From Bacillota bacterium (lineage in GTDB: Bacteria > Bacillota > Clostridia > Christensenellales > CAG-138), in NCBI GenBank assembly GCA_023390655.1, contig JAEWCL010000003.1, forward strand, positions 186,001 to 250,000: a stretch of 64,000 bases of DNA. Reading direction: 5' to 3'. Position numbers and translations under genes: made by a program. Shown one piece after another: positions 1-9,091 of this stretch. The notes below the pieces were generated by a model that had not been told where the DNA came from, did no database searches, and saw only the letters and a list, made by a program, of their open reading frames with translations. The stretch's first letter is position 1. Every line of letters begins with the position of its first letter.

Positions 1-117
1 GAAGCCATTCTCGAGGCCATTATCGGGGAAGCCGTGCATGGTACCGTTGCGGGAAAATACGGCGCGGAGCAGGCGCTGCAGGAAGCAGCCTGGCGGCTGG
101 ACGAGGCAATCCGCTAA
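1..117 (+). CDS. C-terminus of an extracellular sugar-binding protein (partial)
   Basis: Frame 1 is open from the first base to a TAA at 115-117 and encodes 38 residues ending in WRLDEAIR. The pattern (small residues, then a Gly-Lys turn, then EQALQEAAWRLDEAI) resembles the last two helices of ABC-type family 1 solute-binding proteins, which typically end in a QALDEAA-like helix. It precedes a sugar-catabolic operon, which fits a transporter subunit, but the body of the protein lies outside the window, so the family is inferred from a short tail only. Confidence 0.55.
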   Translation, partial: EAILEAIIGEAVHGTVAGKYGAEQALQEAAWRLDEAIR

Positions 118-162
118 TTTTCCGGACGAACTGCCGCAAAGAAAAACTTTTGGATTTTAGAA

Positions 163-191
163 TTGACACGTTCAAAAAAATATTATACACT
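163..191 (+). promoter_or_regulatory. Sigma-A-type promoter of the 383-6872 operon
   Basis: TTGACA (163-168), a 17-base spacer and TACACT (186-191) form a good -35/-10 pair. A GC hairpin, CCCGGC (246-251) with GCCGGG (258-263), lies in the leader, and an AAAGAGGGA ribosome site precedes the ATG at 383. The 118-382 gap holds no convincing gene. Promoter activity is inferred from the sequence alone. Confidence 0.55.
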
Positions 192-382
192 TGTCCTGTA
201 ATGCAAACACAGATGCCGATACCACATAATTCTATGATCTATTTGCCCGGCGCGGCAGCCGGGATTCCCAGAGAAAGCATGCACAAACAGCATTGGTACG
301 TTAAAACGGCAAATCACGCCATGAACATTCATTTTTTCCACTTGGGTTTGATGCAATAAAAATCAAGAAAGAGGGAACGAAT

Positions 383-1630
383 ATGCAGGAAAATTACAAA
401 GACATACTCCTTTCGCCCATACGCGTCGGCAACCGCACGAGCCCCAACCGGTTTTTTGTGCAGGCAATGGAATGTACGGATGCGGATGCGGACGGCAATC
501 CTTCCGACCTTACGGTAGAACGCTATGCGAACCTATTTAAGGGCGAAAACGGCATGATTACGCTCGAGGCAATCACGGTAACGGACGAATGCCGCAGCCG
601 GTTAAACCAGCTTTCCATCATGCCCAAGAACGCAAAGCCCCTTGCAAAGTTTGTGCGCGATCTCAAGGCCATTAACCCTGAAGCGCTCTTTGTGTTCCAG
701 CTGACACACTCGGGCGAGCTCAGTAACCCCGCCTTCTCCCGCCGTGTTACCGTAAAGCCGCTGCCCGGCTTTGGCGGCGAGCTGATGACGGAAGAAGACG
801 TCGAGCACATCATGGACCAGTTCGTGATGGCCGCGCGTATCGCGTATGACGCAGGCGCAGACGGCGTAGACCTGAAACTTTGCCACGGCTATCTGGGCTC
901 CCAGATCCTCCGCCCCTACAACGACCGCAAATGGAAGTATGGCGGCTCCTGGGAAAACCGCAGCCGCTTTGCTTATGATCTTTATGAGCGCGTACAAAAG
1001 GAAATCAACGATCCCAACTTCCTCATCGGCTCCAAGGTTTCCGCGTGGGAAGGCTTCCCCGGCGGCTTTGGTACGGAAGGCCCGGATTCCCCGAATATCG
1101 ATCTGACGGAGCCTATCGCGCTCTTGAAGGGCCTTGAAGAACGCGGCGCGCAGTACTTTGTACAGTCCGGCGGCAGCCCGTCCATCACCACCTCCATCAC
1201 GCAGGCCGAGCGCAAGGCGCCTTACTTTGCATTCCTGCACACCACGTGGGCAAAGGAATTCAAAAAGGCCGTCAAACCGGAAACCGTCATTATCGGTTCC
1301 AACTATTCCGTATTCCGCAACGGCAAAAACGGCATCCTCGCCGTGGAGCAGGAAAACAACAGCATGTTCCACTACGGCGCAAAGTTCATCAACGAAAACA
1401 AGGTGGATATGCTGGCGATGGGCAGGCAGTCCTTTGCAGATCCCTTCCTTCCCAAGAAGCTGCGTGAAGGCAACGAGGCGGATATCAAGTGGTGCACCGT
1501 GTGCGATAACTGCCTGGAGCTGCTGATCCGCCAGCGCGAGATTGGCTGCTGCACCTACAACAAGCACTATACGGACGTACTGGTGCAGACGAGAAAAGAA
1601 TTCGGCCAGTTGAAGGCAAAGCATACCTGA
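383..1630 (+). CDS. Old Yellow Enzyme-family NADH:flavin oxidoreductase (barrel only)
   Basis: 415 residues. The FMN-binding TIM barrel of the OYE/2,4-dienoyl-CoA reductase family is recognisable from HGYLGSQILRPYNDR (H168 region) followed by YGGSWENRSRF, and from GRQSFADP near the C-terminus. C371, C374, C377 and C389/C390 form a C-X2-C-X2-C-X11-C pattern like the [4Fe-4S] ligands of the dienoyl-CoA reductase subgroup. That subgroup usually has a C-terminal FAD/NAD domain (about 640-670 residues); here it is absent. First gene of an operon with a sugar isomerase (33 bases downstream) and a dehydrogenase, so it may oxidise or reduce a sugar-derived enone or ketone; the substrate is unknown. 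Confidence 0.85.
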   Translation: MQENYKDILLSPIRVGNRTSPNRFFVQAMECTDADADGNPSDLTVERYANLFKGENGMITLEAITVTDECRSRLNQLSIMPKNAKPLAKFVRDLKAINPEALFVFQLTHSGELSNPAFSRRVTVKPLPGFGGELMTEEDVEHIMDQFVMAARIAYDAGADGVDLKLCHGYLGSQILRPYNDRKWKYGGSWENRSRFAYDLYERVQKEINDPNFLIGSKVSAWEGFPGGFGTEGPDSPNIDLTEPIALLKGLEERGAQYFVQSGGSPSITTSITQAERKAPYFAFLHTTWAKEFKKAVKPETVIIGSNYSVFRNGKNGILAVEQENNSMFHYGAKFINENKVDMLAMGRQSFADPFLPKKLREGNEADIKWCTVCDNCLELLIRQREIGCCTYNKHYTDVLVQTRKEFGQLKAKHT

Positions 1631-1663
1631 TCAATCTAAATTTTTGAAGCAGGAGGGAAGATT

Positions 1664-2647
1664 ATGAAACTTGGTTTTTTTGCCGCGAACTATGCGCACC
1701 TGTCCTTGGAAGAAGTCTCCAAGATCATGGAGCAGCACGGCTATGAAATGATGGAAATCCCCGCGTACAGCGGCTGTGAGCAGTTTGACTGCGAGGATAT
1801 TCTAAAGCCCGGCAAGGCGGAAGCGCTCAAGAAGATGCTCTTAAGCCACGGCGTGACCATCTCCGGCCTTTCCAACCATGCGGACTCCCTGTTGATCCTG
1901 GGGCCCCACACGGAAGATACGGATAAGCTCTTTAAGGGCACCAAGGAAGAAAAGATCAAATACGGTACGGAAAATCTTCTGAAGACCGCCCGCGCTGCAA
2001 ACGCGCTGGAAGTTCCCGTTGTCAACGGCTTCACCGGCGTTACCAACTGGGGCAGGTACTTCCCGTTCCCCAGCGCCGACGGTTGGAGTAAGATGGAAGA
2101 GGAATTCAGGGAACTCTTCCTGCCCATCCTGGATAAGTTCAAGGAATACGGCGTGAAGTTCGCTGTGGAACCCCATCCCAACAACATGATCTATGATATC
2201 CACACCGCCAAGCGCGCTATCGAGCTTGTCGATAACCACCCCTGCCTGGGCTTCAACCTTGACCCGGCAAACCTCATTTACCTTGGCCTCAGGGTAGAAA
2301 ACTTCATCGATGAACTGGGCGACCGCATTTTCCACGTCCACGCGAAGGACGGCGAAATTGTGGAGCACAACATTCAGCGCGGCGGTATCCTGATGCAGGG
2401 CGACTGGCAGCGTCTCGACCGTGCGTTCCGCTTCCGCATCCCCGGCTGGGGCAGTGTACCCTGGAAGAAGGTCATCACGGAGCTGGCGCTTGTCGGCTAC
2501 GACTATGTATTGAGCTACGAGCATGAGGATGTCACGATGTCCGTTGGCGACGGCGTAGAAAAGGTCGCGCCGTACCTTAAGCCCCTCATTATCAAAGCGC
2601 CCTATGAAGGCCGCCGCGACAAGATCTTCAACAACCCCAGAGACTAA
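1664..2647 (+). CDS. Sugar phosphate isomerase/epimerase (xylose isomerase-like TIM barrel)
   Basis: 327 residues, preceded by GGAGGG. Signature stretches of the AP-endonuclease-2/xylose isomerase-like superfamily are VEPHPNN, GFNLDPANL, HVHAKDG and LSYEHED, which supply the Glu, Asp, His and Glu that usually hold one divalent metal. Members isomerise or epimerise ketoses, inositols or keto-sugars. It sits between a flavoprotein and a zinc alcohol dehydrogenase, with only 13 bases to the next start, so it probably handles an oxidised sugar intermediate in the same route. The exact substrate cannot be read from sequence. Confidence 0.85.
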   Translation: MKLGFFAANYAHLSLEEVSKIMEQHGYEMMEIPAYSGCEQFDCEDILKPGKAEALKKMLLSHGVTISGLSNHADSLLILGPHTEDTDKLFKGTKEEKIKYGTENLLKTARAANALEVPVVNGFTGVTNWGRYFPFPSADGWSKMEEEFRELFLPILDKFKEYGVKFAVEPHPNNMIYDIHTAKRAIELVDNHPCLGFNLDPANLIYLGLRVENFIDELGDRIFHVHAKDGEIVEHNIQRGGILMQGDWQRLDRAFRFRIPGWGSVPWKKVITELALVGYDYVLSYEHEDVTMSVGDGVEKVAPYLKPLIIKAPYEGRRDKIFNNPRD

Positions 2648-2660
2648 GGAGGTACGGATC

Positions 2661-3719
2661 ATGCCTGAAACCATGAAGGCGCAGGTCGTCAAAGCCCCTT
2701 ACCAGATGGAATATGTGGATGTGCCCGTTCCCGCGATCAGCGATGACGAAGTGCTCGTCAAGGTCAAGGTCTGCGGCATCTGCGGCTCGGACTGGAGCAT
2801 TTATACCGGCAAGTACGCTGCGGATAAGCTGCCCATGATCACGGGGCATGAGTTCTGGGGCGAGGTCGCAAAAGTCGGCAAGAACGCCAAGGGCCTCAAG
2901 GTGGGCGACCGCGTTGCGGTGGATATCTGCCTTACCTGCGGAACCTGCTACTTCTGCCGCCGTGGCGACGGCCTCCTTTGCGAGACGTTTACCCAGCTTG
3001 GCATCCACACGGACGGCGGCTTTGCGGAGTATGTGAAAGCCCCCTCGGAGAACTGCTACAAGCTGCCCGACAGCATGGATGATTACACGGCAGCGTTCGT
3101 AGAACCCCTCACCGCCGTTATCCACGCCGCACAGCGCATGGATGCCCCCATCGGCTCAAGCGTCGCCATCATCGGCTGCGGCTTAGGTATCCTGCATGGT
3201 GCGCTTGCAAAGGCAAGGGCGTGCGCGCCGGTCATCGTCATCGGCCGCGGCAAGGCAAGGCTTGAGGCCGCAAAGAAGATGGGTGCCGACTATGTCATCG
3301 ACATAAACGAAACGCCCGATCCTGTGGCGGAAGTCAAGCGGCTGACGAACGGCATCGGCGTGGACTTTGTCATCGAGTCCGTCGGCACGCCGGAAACCTA
3401 TGAGCAGGCGTTCAAGATGCTTCGCCGCGGTGGCAAGCTCGAGGCGTTCGGCATCGTTGGCGAGGGCCAGACCATACCGCTTGAGCCCAAGGAATTTGTC
3501 CTGGGCGAAAAGAAGGTCAGCGGCTCCTGCGCCGGGATCGGCAACAACTGGGGCGAGGCCATCACGCTGCTTGAATACGGCATCATCAAGCCGGAGCTAA
3601 TGTACTCCATGGCGGTGCCGCTGAGCGAGCTTGAGGACGCGCTCAAGGAAATCCGCACCAACAAGAGCCTCGTCAAAGTATTCGTTTGCCCGGAGCTTAC
3701 GGAACGGGTTTACTTCTAA
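2661..3719 (+). CDS. Zinc-dependent medium-chain alcohol/polyol dehydrogenase
   Basis: 352 residues from the ATG at 2661, chosen because AAGGAGG lies at 2646-2652; the frame is open further upstream but overlaps the previous gene. The GroES-like part has GICGSD and GHEFWGE (catalytic zinc) and four closely spaced Cys in CLTCGTCYFCRRGDGLLC (structural zinc). The Rossmann part starts at IIGCGLGILHG. This is the sorbitol/threonine dehydrogenase branch of the MDR family, NAD(P)-dependent and cytosolic. In this operon it likely oxidises a sugar or polyol hydroxyl to the ketone used by its neighbours. Confidence 0.9.
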   Translation: MPETMKAQVVKAPYQMEYVDVPVPAISDDEVLVKVKVCGICGSDWSIYTGKYAADKLPMITGHEFWGEVAKVGKNAKGLKVGDRVAVDICLTCGTCYFCRRGDGLLCETFTQLGIHTDGGFAEYVKAPSENCYKLPDSMDDYTAAFVEPLTAVIHAAQRMDAPIGSSVAIIGCGLGILHGALAKARACAPVIVIGRGKARLEAAKKMGADYVIDINETPDPVAEVKRLTNGIGVDFVIESVGTPETYEQAFKMLRRGGKLEAFGIVGEGQTIPLEPKEFVLGEKKVSGSCAGIGNNWGEAITLLEYGIIKPELMYSMAVPLSELEDALKEIRTNKSLVKVFVCPELTERVYF

Positions 3720-3820
3720 ACGTACACCGTTTATAAAAAGACTTGGTGGCCGCTTGCCAATTGGGGCGGGCGGCCATCGCAATATACAGGCGTATAACAA
3801 TGAGCGCCTGAGGGAGCAAC

Positions 3821-4762
3821 ATGATACTGACTGTTACACTCAACCCCGCGATGGACCAGCTCTTGTTTATGGATTCCTTCGCATTCAACACGACCAACCG
3901 CGTCACAAGGACCGAGCGCTGCATCGGCGGCAAGGGCACGCATATTTCCTACAACCTTGCCGATCTTGGCGTAGCTAATATCGCAACCGGAATCGTCATG
4001 GGACGCACAGGCGAGGAATTGGTCGATGTGCTTGAAAACGTGGGCGTCGCCTGCCGGTTCTATAAGCCGGAGGGCGGGGAAACGCGCACGAATTATGCGT
4101 TGATTGACGGAGAAAAAAACTGCACGCTGATCTCTACAAAAGGGCCGGAGCTTTCAAAAGAGGCGCTCGACGGTTTTTTAGCCTTGTATGAAGAGCTTCT
4201 TTCCGGCGTGGCGTTTGTGGTGATTTCCGGCGATGCGTCAAACTTTACGGACAGCAAGGGCGCCTCTTTACAGGCGGCGCTGTTTGAGGCGGCAAGGAAG
4301 CGCCGGGCAAAGGTGCTGCTCGATGCAAGCGGCAAGAGCCTGGAGGAGTGCGTCAAGCGTTCCCCCTATCTCATCAAGCCCAATGTATATGAGCTGGCGG
4401 AGCTTACAAAGCTGCCGGTCGAGACGGAAGCGGATGTGATTGCGGCGATCGAAGACCTCAATGAATATCATATTTCCGTCATCGCGGTCTCTATGGGAGG
4501 AGACGGAAGCCTTGTGCGCTACGGCGCAAACTATTACAGGGTCGGCGCAGCGAAGGTCAACGTGCAGAATACCATCGGCTGCGGGGATGCTTACCTGTCC
4601 GGCATGATTTATGGCATGTCCGGCGGCATGACGCCGGAGGACACGCTGCGTTTTGCCGCGGCTTGCGGTGGGGCGGAGGCGGAAAGTGAGCGCACGGTTG
4701 GGTTAAACAAGGCCCGCGTGCTGGAGCTTGTAGATACCATTAACGTACAAAAGGTAGGATAA
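3821..4762 (+). CDS. PfkB-family sugar kinase (1-phosphofructokinase/tagatose-6-P kinase branch)
   Basis: 313 residues. The N-terminus MILTVTLNPAMD and the substrate loop GGKGTHISYNLADLG are those of the FruK/LacC branch of the ribokinase superfamily. The anion-hole/catalytic motif reads TIGCGDAYLSGM, with Cys where most members have Ala (GAGD); the catalytic Asp is kept. The enzyme would phosphorylate a ketose phosphate, giving a bisphosphate for an aldolase, and an aldolase gene follows 5 bases later. A hairpin (TGGCCGC with GCGGCCA, about 3745-3777) lies in the 101-base gap before this gene. Confidence 0.85.
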   Translation: MILTVTLNPAMDQLLFMDSFAFNTTNRVTRTERCIGGKGTHISYNLADLGVANIATGIVMGRTGEELVDVLENVGVACRFYKPEGGETRTNYALIDGEKNCTLISTKGPELSKEALDGFLALYEELLSGVAFVVISGDASNFTDSKGASLQAALFEAARKRRAKVLLDASGKSLEECVKRSPYLIKPNVYELAELTKLPVETEADVIAAIEDLNEYHISVIAVSMGGDGSLVRYGANYYRVGAAKVNVQNTIGCGDAYLSGMIYGMSGGMTPEDTLRFAAACGGAEAESERTVGLNKARVLELVDTINVQKVG

Positions 4763-4767
4763 ATGAT

Positions 4768-5364
4768 ATGCAATACATGGCAGAACGCAAAAAGCTTTTA
4801 GAAATGACAACCGATCTTTGGGAGCGCAGGCTGACGAACGCCGCGGGCGGCAACCTTGCCATGCGCGTGGATGAAAACCGCATGCTTGTCACACCTTCCA
4901 TGATGAGTGAAATCAAGCATTGCCGCTTTGGGCTCGAAGAGCCGCTTTTGATGGATCTTGAATGCAATGTGCTCGAAGGAACGGGCGCTGTTTCGCGCGA
5001 AAGCCGCATGCACGCGCTGATTTTGAAAAACATCCCGGAGGTCAACGGCTCCGTCCATGCGCACCCGTTCTACACCATGGTGTTTGTTGCGGCGTGCAAG
5101 CCTGTGCCGCAACTGACGGAAGCTACCCTGAAAATGGGCGAAACCGGCCTTGTCCACCAGGCAAAGGCGTACAGCATGGAGCTTGCGGAGAGCGCTTATG
5201 AGTACTTTGAGCCCCGCCGCGAACAGTTGAAAAAGACCGGCCTTTGCGCGCTGCTGCCGTATCATGGCACAATCGCGGTGGGCAAAAGCATAGAGCAGGC
5301 ATTCAGCGTCGTCGAGCGCGTGGAAGCGGACGCCGTGTGCCATCTGCTTGGCAAGCTGCTATAA
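4768..5364 (+). CDS. Class II aldolase/adducin family protein
   Basis: 198 residues. AGGNLAMRVDENRMLVTP, the zinc pair in VHAHPFYTM and the third His in LPYHGTIAVG match the L-fuculose/L-rhamnulose/ribulose phosphate aldolase-epimerase fold. Such enzymes cleave ketose 1-phosphates to DHAP and an aldehyde, or epimerise pentulose 5-phosphates. Its place between a PfkB kinase and a rhamnulokinase-like kinase supports an aldolase step on a phosphorylated ketose. It starts 5 bases after the kinase stop, suggesting translational coupling. Confidence 0.85.
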   Translation: MQYMAERKKLLEMTTDLWERRLTNAAGGNLAMRVDENRMLVTPSMMSEIKHCRFGLEEPLLMDLECNVLEGTGAVSRESRMHALILKNIPEVNGSVHAHPFYTMVFVAACKPVPQLTEATLKMGETGLVHQAKAYSMELAESAYEYFEPRREQLKKTGLCALLPYHGTIAVGKSIEQAFSVVERVEADAVCHLLGKLL

Positions 5365-5375
5365 GGGTGCGCGCC

Positions 5376-6872
5376 ATGAAGACGCGCAGTGTCATTCCCT
5401 GCGATATCGGCGCTTCCGGCGGCAAAGTGTTTCTGGCGTCCTTTGACGGGGGACGGCTTGCGCTTGAGGAGCTGCATCGCTTTACAAACAAACCAGTTTC
5501 CATGAACGGCGCGCTCTATTGGGATATCCTGCACCTTTATGAGGAGCTGCAGCAGGGGCTTCTGAGAAGCCGCGTGTGCGGCGCTTCCTCTGTCGGCATC
5601 GACTCCATGAGCAACGATTACGTGCTGCTGGATAAAACGGGTGCGCTTTTAGAACTGCCGCATACTTACCGCGATCCGCGCACATTGGGCATGGTTGAGC
5701 GGATGGAGACGGTGATTTCCGCAAAGGAGCTTTACCGGCTGACGGGGTTGCAGTTTAACCGCATGAATACGCTCTACCAGTGGCTGCACATGTGCTCTGA
5801 AAGGCCGGATGTGCTTGCCACTGCAAAAAGCGTCCTGTTCTTGCCCGATGCGCTCAATTACTTCTTTACAGGTGTGATGCGCACGGAATATACGCTGGCG
5901 AGCGTTTCCCAGGCGTATGCGCCGCAGAAAAAAGCATGGGCGTACCCACTGCTTGAGAAAATGGGTTTCCCGACGGGGCTATTGCAGCCCATTGTGCCTT
6001 CCGGTACAAAGATCGGCCAACTCAGGCAGGATAGTGGCCTTGAAGGGCTGCCGGTGTTTGCGGTTGGCGGGCATGATACGGCATCCGCCGTGGCGGCGGT
6101 GCCGGGGCGCACGAAGCGTTTTGCCTATATCAGCAGCGGCACATGGTCCATCGTGGGCACGGAGTGCGAAGTGCCGCTCATCAACGCGCGCTCTTTTTAC
6201 CATGGTCTTGCAAACGAGGGCGGCGTGATGGACACCATACGCCTCTTAAAGAATGTCATGGGGCTTTGGATCATCCAGGAATGCAGGCGCTGCTGGGCGG
6301 AACAGGGGCAGCCCTATACCTATGCGGAGCTTGCAGCGCTGGCGGCGACAGCGCCCGCCTGCGGGCCGGTGTTTGACCCGGATGACGAGTGCTTCTACCA
6401 GCCTTCCGACATGCCCGCGCGCATCCGGGCGTATATTTCCTCCCGTGGGATGAAGCCGCCCGAGACCGTGGCGGAAACCGCGCGCTGCGTGTTTGAAAGC
6501 CTTGCCTGCAAGTACCGCTATGTGCTGGAGTCCCTGGAGTATGCTTTGGGAGAGACGCTTCCAGCGGTGCATATCGTAGGCGGCGGCGCAAGCAACGCTA
6601 CGCTCAACCAGCTGACCGCATCCATCACGAAAAAGCCCGTTTACGCGGGCCCTGTGGAGGCGACCGCACTTGGCAATGCGTTGATGCAGTTTGTAGGTTT
6701 AGGGGAACTCGGTTCACTCAGTGAGGCGCGGGAACTCATTGCGCGCTCCTGCCCGCTTGAAGAGTACCAGCCCGATTATAACCCGTGCTATGAAGAACTC
6801 TATGGAAGATTTCTTGCCGCTACGGCGCTCAAGGCCGCCGCGCCAGAAGAGCTGCCTAAGGATTTCTTTTAA
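5376..6872 (+). CDS. FGGY carbohydrate kinase, rhamnulokinase-like
   Basis: 498 residues from the ATG at 5376, 11 bases after the aldolase stop; an upstream extension in frame would overlap that gene. CDIGASGGKVFLASF is the N-terminal phosphate-binding loop with the Gly-Ala-Ser of rhamnulokinases; GIDSMSNDYVLLD, FAVGGHDTASAVAAVP and HIVGGGASNATLNQLTA are typical FGGY motifs. Length agrees with RhaB (about 490). It would phosphorylate a ketose such as L-rhamnulose or L-fuculose at C1 for the preceding aldolase. Because no rhamnose isomerase is visible, the sugar stays uncertain. Confidence 0.85.
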   Translation: MKTRSVIPCDIGASGGKVFLASFDGGRLALEELHRFTNKPVSMNGALYWDILHLYEELQQGLLRSRVCGASSVGIDSMSNDYVLLDKTGALLELPHTYRDPRTLGMVERMETVISAKELYRLTGLQFNRMNTLYQWLHMCSERPDVLATAKSVLFLPDALNYFFTGVMRTEYTLASVSQAYAPQKKAWAYPLLEKMGFPTGLLQPIVPSGTKIGQLRQDSGLEGLPVFAVGGHDTASAVAAVPGRTKRFAYISSGTWSIVGTECEVPLINARSFYHGLANEGGVMDTIRLLKNVMGLWIIQECRRCWAEQGQPYTYAELAALAATAPACGPVFDPDDECFYQPSDMPARIRAYISSRGMKPPETVAETARCVFESLACKYRYVLESLEYALGETLPAVHIVGGGASNATLNQLTASITKKPVYAGPVEATALGNALMQFVGLGELGSLSEARELIARSCPLEEYQPDYNPCYEELYGRFLAATALKAAAPEELPKDFF

Positions 6873-6887
6873 AAATCGAACCTATTT

Positions 6888-6916
6888 AAAAACGGAGCAA
6901 AAAAAGCTCCGTTTTT
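6888..6916 (+). terminator. Intrinsic terminator ending the first sugar operon
   Basis: An 11-base-pair stem AAAAACGGAGC / GCTCCGTTTTT encloses a loop of A residues and runs into T residues, 15 bases after the kinase stop. Confidence 0.85.
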
Positions 6917-6984
6917 ATGTTGTGCGTGTGCGGGGACAGGATATGCCCAGATATGGTATACTCTTGGAAAAATGAACGGGAAAT

Positions 6985-7623
6985 GTGGAGATGAAGCACC
7001 AAAAATACGATGAAAAGCAGCAGCGCCTGCAGGAGTATCAGGAACAATACCAGCGCCTTGTGATGGAAGGCTATATGGCAAAGGACTGCACCATCAGCGT
7101 CCTTCGGGCGAACGTGATGGCGTTTGTGACCGCGGGGCCGTTTGCCGTGCTGGCGGTAGTGTTGTATCTCTCTAAATGGGCAGGCGATACGCTTAGCCTG
7201 ACTGCAAATCTGCCCGGCATGCTACTGTTTTTAGCGATGCTGGCTGTTTCCATTCCGGTGCATGAAGGGCTGCATGGTCTTGCCTGGAGCGTGGTTTCAA
7301 AGAACGGCTGGAGGAGCATCCGCTTTGGCGTGATGCGTCCTTCCTACACGCCGTATTGCCACTGCAAGGAGCCGCTTGGCTTTTTCGGGTATCTGTTTGG
7401 CGCGCTCATGCCCTTTATGGTGCTGGGCGCTGGAACATTTGTGATTGCTTATCTCACGGGCAGTGGGTTCTTTCTCGCGGCCAGCGTCATCAACTTGCTT
7501 GCGGCAGGCGGAGACACAACGCTCGCTTTGATGATGCTTCCGTACACGAAGGCGCAGTTTTTGGATCATCCGTCAGAGTGCGGCTTTACGGCGTTTTGTA
7601 AACGCGATGAAATACCATCCTAA
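6985..7623 (+). CDS. DUF3267-family membrane protein (putative zinc metalloprotease fold)
   Basis: 212 residues from a GTG at 6985 (an ATG at 6991 is an equal alternative; neither has a strong ribosome site). Four hydrophobic segments are visible, at roughly residues 45-65, 75-95, 130-155 and 160-185. The second carries HEGLH, an HExxH zinc motif, and the fourth carries GGDTTLALMM, a plausible third metal ligand; this arrangement is that of DUF3267. The N-terminus is a charged Gln/Glu-rich helix. Substrate and role are unknown. It stands alone between two transcription units. Confidence 0.75.
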   Translation: MEMKHQKYDEKQQRLQEYQEQYQRLVMEGYMAKDCTISVLRANVMAFVTAGPFAVLAVVLYLSKWAGDTLSLTANLPGMLLFLAMLAVSIPVHEGLHGLAWSVVSKNGWRSIRFGVMRPSYTPYCHCKEPLGFFGYLFGALMPFMVLGAGTFVIAYLTGSGFFLAASVINLLAAGGDTTLALMMLPYTKAQFLDHPSECGFTAFCKRDEIPS

Positions 7624-7723
7624 CATATATTGTATTTCATTGCCGCGGCATACAAGAGACGGCCGTATAGGGAGGTTATATCGAGAAAAAAGGCCGGACT
7701 CTCAGAGAAACCGCCCGCTTTCT

Positions 7724-7751
7724 TTGCCTGAAGAAAATAGTGTGCTATAAT
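7724..7751 (+). promoter_or_regulatory. Promoter for the cysteine desulfurase-thiI unit
   Basis: TTGCCT (7724-7729), a 16-base spacer and a perfect TATAAT (7746-7751) with a TG just upstream. It lies in the 279-base gap before the gene at 7903, where nothing else was seen. Confidence 0.6.
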
Positions 7752-7902
7752 AAATGCGCTAAAAATGTGTAAACTTGTTTCCGTTGAAAACAAAAACCGC
7801 CTGACGGCATACTATACATCAGGAGCTGTTTTTTGATAGCAGCCACACAGCAACGCGCGGCGAAAAGGGAGAACGCTGCCGTTGTGATCGGAGTGAAAGA
7901 TT

Positions 7903-9045
7903 ATGATCTATCTCGATAACAGTGCTACGACACGCCCGCTCAAGGAGGCTGCCGTTGCTGCAGGGCATTGTTTTGACGAAGCGTATTTTAACCCTTCCAG
8001 CGCATACGGCCCTGCGGTCCAGGTGGAACGCGCCGTAAACGAGGCGCGCGCGCGGCTCGCGCAGGCGCTTGGCGCTATCCCGGCGGAGATCGTATATACC
8101 TCGGGTGCGACGGAATCTAACAATATGGCAATCATCTCCACGCAGCTTGTCCGGCGCACGCGGGGGGTACTTATCACAACAAAGACGGAGCACCCTTCGG
8201 TATTTGAAGTGTTCCGGCTTCTGGAAAAACAGGGTTTCCGAGTCGTATACCTCGATGTGGATGCGTCCGGCGCTGTACGCATGGATGCGCTCGAAGCGGC
8301 ACTCAATCCAGCCGTTTCGTTTGTATCCATCATGCAGGTTAACAATGAAACGGGTGCGGTCAATGACATCGCGCAGGCGTATGCGCTTATCCGCAAACGC
8401 GCGCCGCAGGCATTGTTCCATGTGGACGGCGTGCAGGCGTTCTGCAAAATGCCCTTTACCAAGGTGCCTTGCGACTTTTATTCCATCAGCGCCCACAAAT
8501 TCCATGGCCCCAAGGGAGTCGGCGCGCTGTACGTGCGGCAGAATACGCCGTTTTTTGGCGGATTTATCGGCGGCGGGCAGGAGCGCGGCGTCAGAAGCGG
8601 TACGACAAATACGCCCGGCATTCTTGGTATGGACGCCGCGCTTACGGCATACCGGAACAACCAGACGGAATGGATATCCGCCATGCGCTTGAATAAGCTG
8701 CGCCTTGCGGAGCATATCCAGAAGATACCGGATACCGCAATCAACGGCCCAAAGCCGGAAAACGGCGCGCCGCATATTTTAAACGCCTCCTTCCTGGGGG
8801 TGCGCGGCGAGGTGCTGCTGCATGCGCTTGAGGAAAAGGGAATCCTTGTTTCCACAGGCTCCGCGTGCTCCGCACACAAAAAAGGCAAGAACCGCGTCCT
8901 GACTTCCATGGGGATTACAGGCCCCAGGCAGGAGGGCGCACTGCGCTTTAGCCTCTGCCCGTTCAATACGCCCGAGGAAATGGATGAAACGGCACAGGCG
9001 CTCTATGAGGTCGTTGCATTTTTGCGGCGCTACAGAAGAAGATAA
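7903..9045 (+). CDS. Cysteine desulfurase (NifS/IscS-like)
   Basis: 380 residues. The start MIYLDNSATT, the PLP-lysine motif SAHKFHGPKG and the mobile catalytic-Cys loop STGSACSAHKK identify a group I class V aminotransferase-fold desulfurase, which removes sulfur from L-cysteine as an enzyme persulfide. The next gene, 46 bases downstream, is thiI, so this is probably the dedicated sulfur donor for tRNA 4-thiouridine, as NifZ is in Bacillus subtilis. No IscU, IscR or SufC gene is nearby, so a general Fe-S assembly role is less likely. Confidence 0.92.
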   Translation: MIYLDNSATTRPLKEAAVAAGHCFDEAYFNPSSAYGPAVQVERAVNEARARLAQALGAIPAEIVYTSGATESNNMAIISTQLVRRTRGVLITTKTEHPSVFEVFRLLEKQGFRVVYLDVDASGAVRMDALEAALNPAVSFVSIMQVNNETGAVNDIAQAYALIRKRAPQALFHVDGVQAFCKMPFTKVPCDFYSISAHKFHGPKGVGALYVRQNTPFFGGFIGGGQERGVRSGTTNTPGILGMDAALTAYRNNQTEWISAMRLNKLRLAEHIQKIPDTAINGPKPENGAPHILNASFLGVRGEVLLHALEEKGILVSTGSACSAHKKGKNRVLTSMGITGPRQEGALRFSLCPFNTPEEMDETAQALYEVVAFLRRYRRR

Positions 9046-9091
9046 AGAGGCGCGGCCAGCGAGGCCGTGCACGGAAAGGCGATAAAAACAC

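Noticed and set aside
150..359. A 69-codon frame upstream of the OYE-like gene
   Set aside because: It overlaps the promoter at 163-191, has no ribosome site and no recognisable composition or family.
602..1624. A 340-codon minus-strand frame opposite the OYE-like gene
   Set aside because: It mirrors the codon structure of a certain gene in a GC-rich sequence and has no ribosome site or family resemblance.
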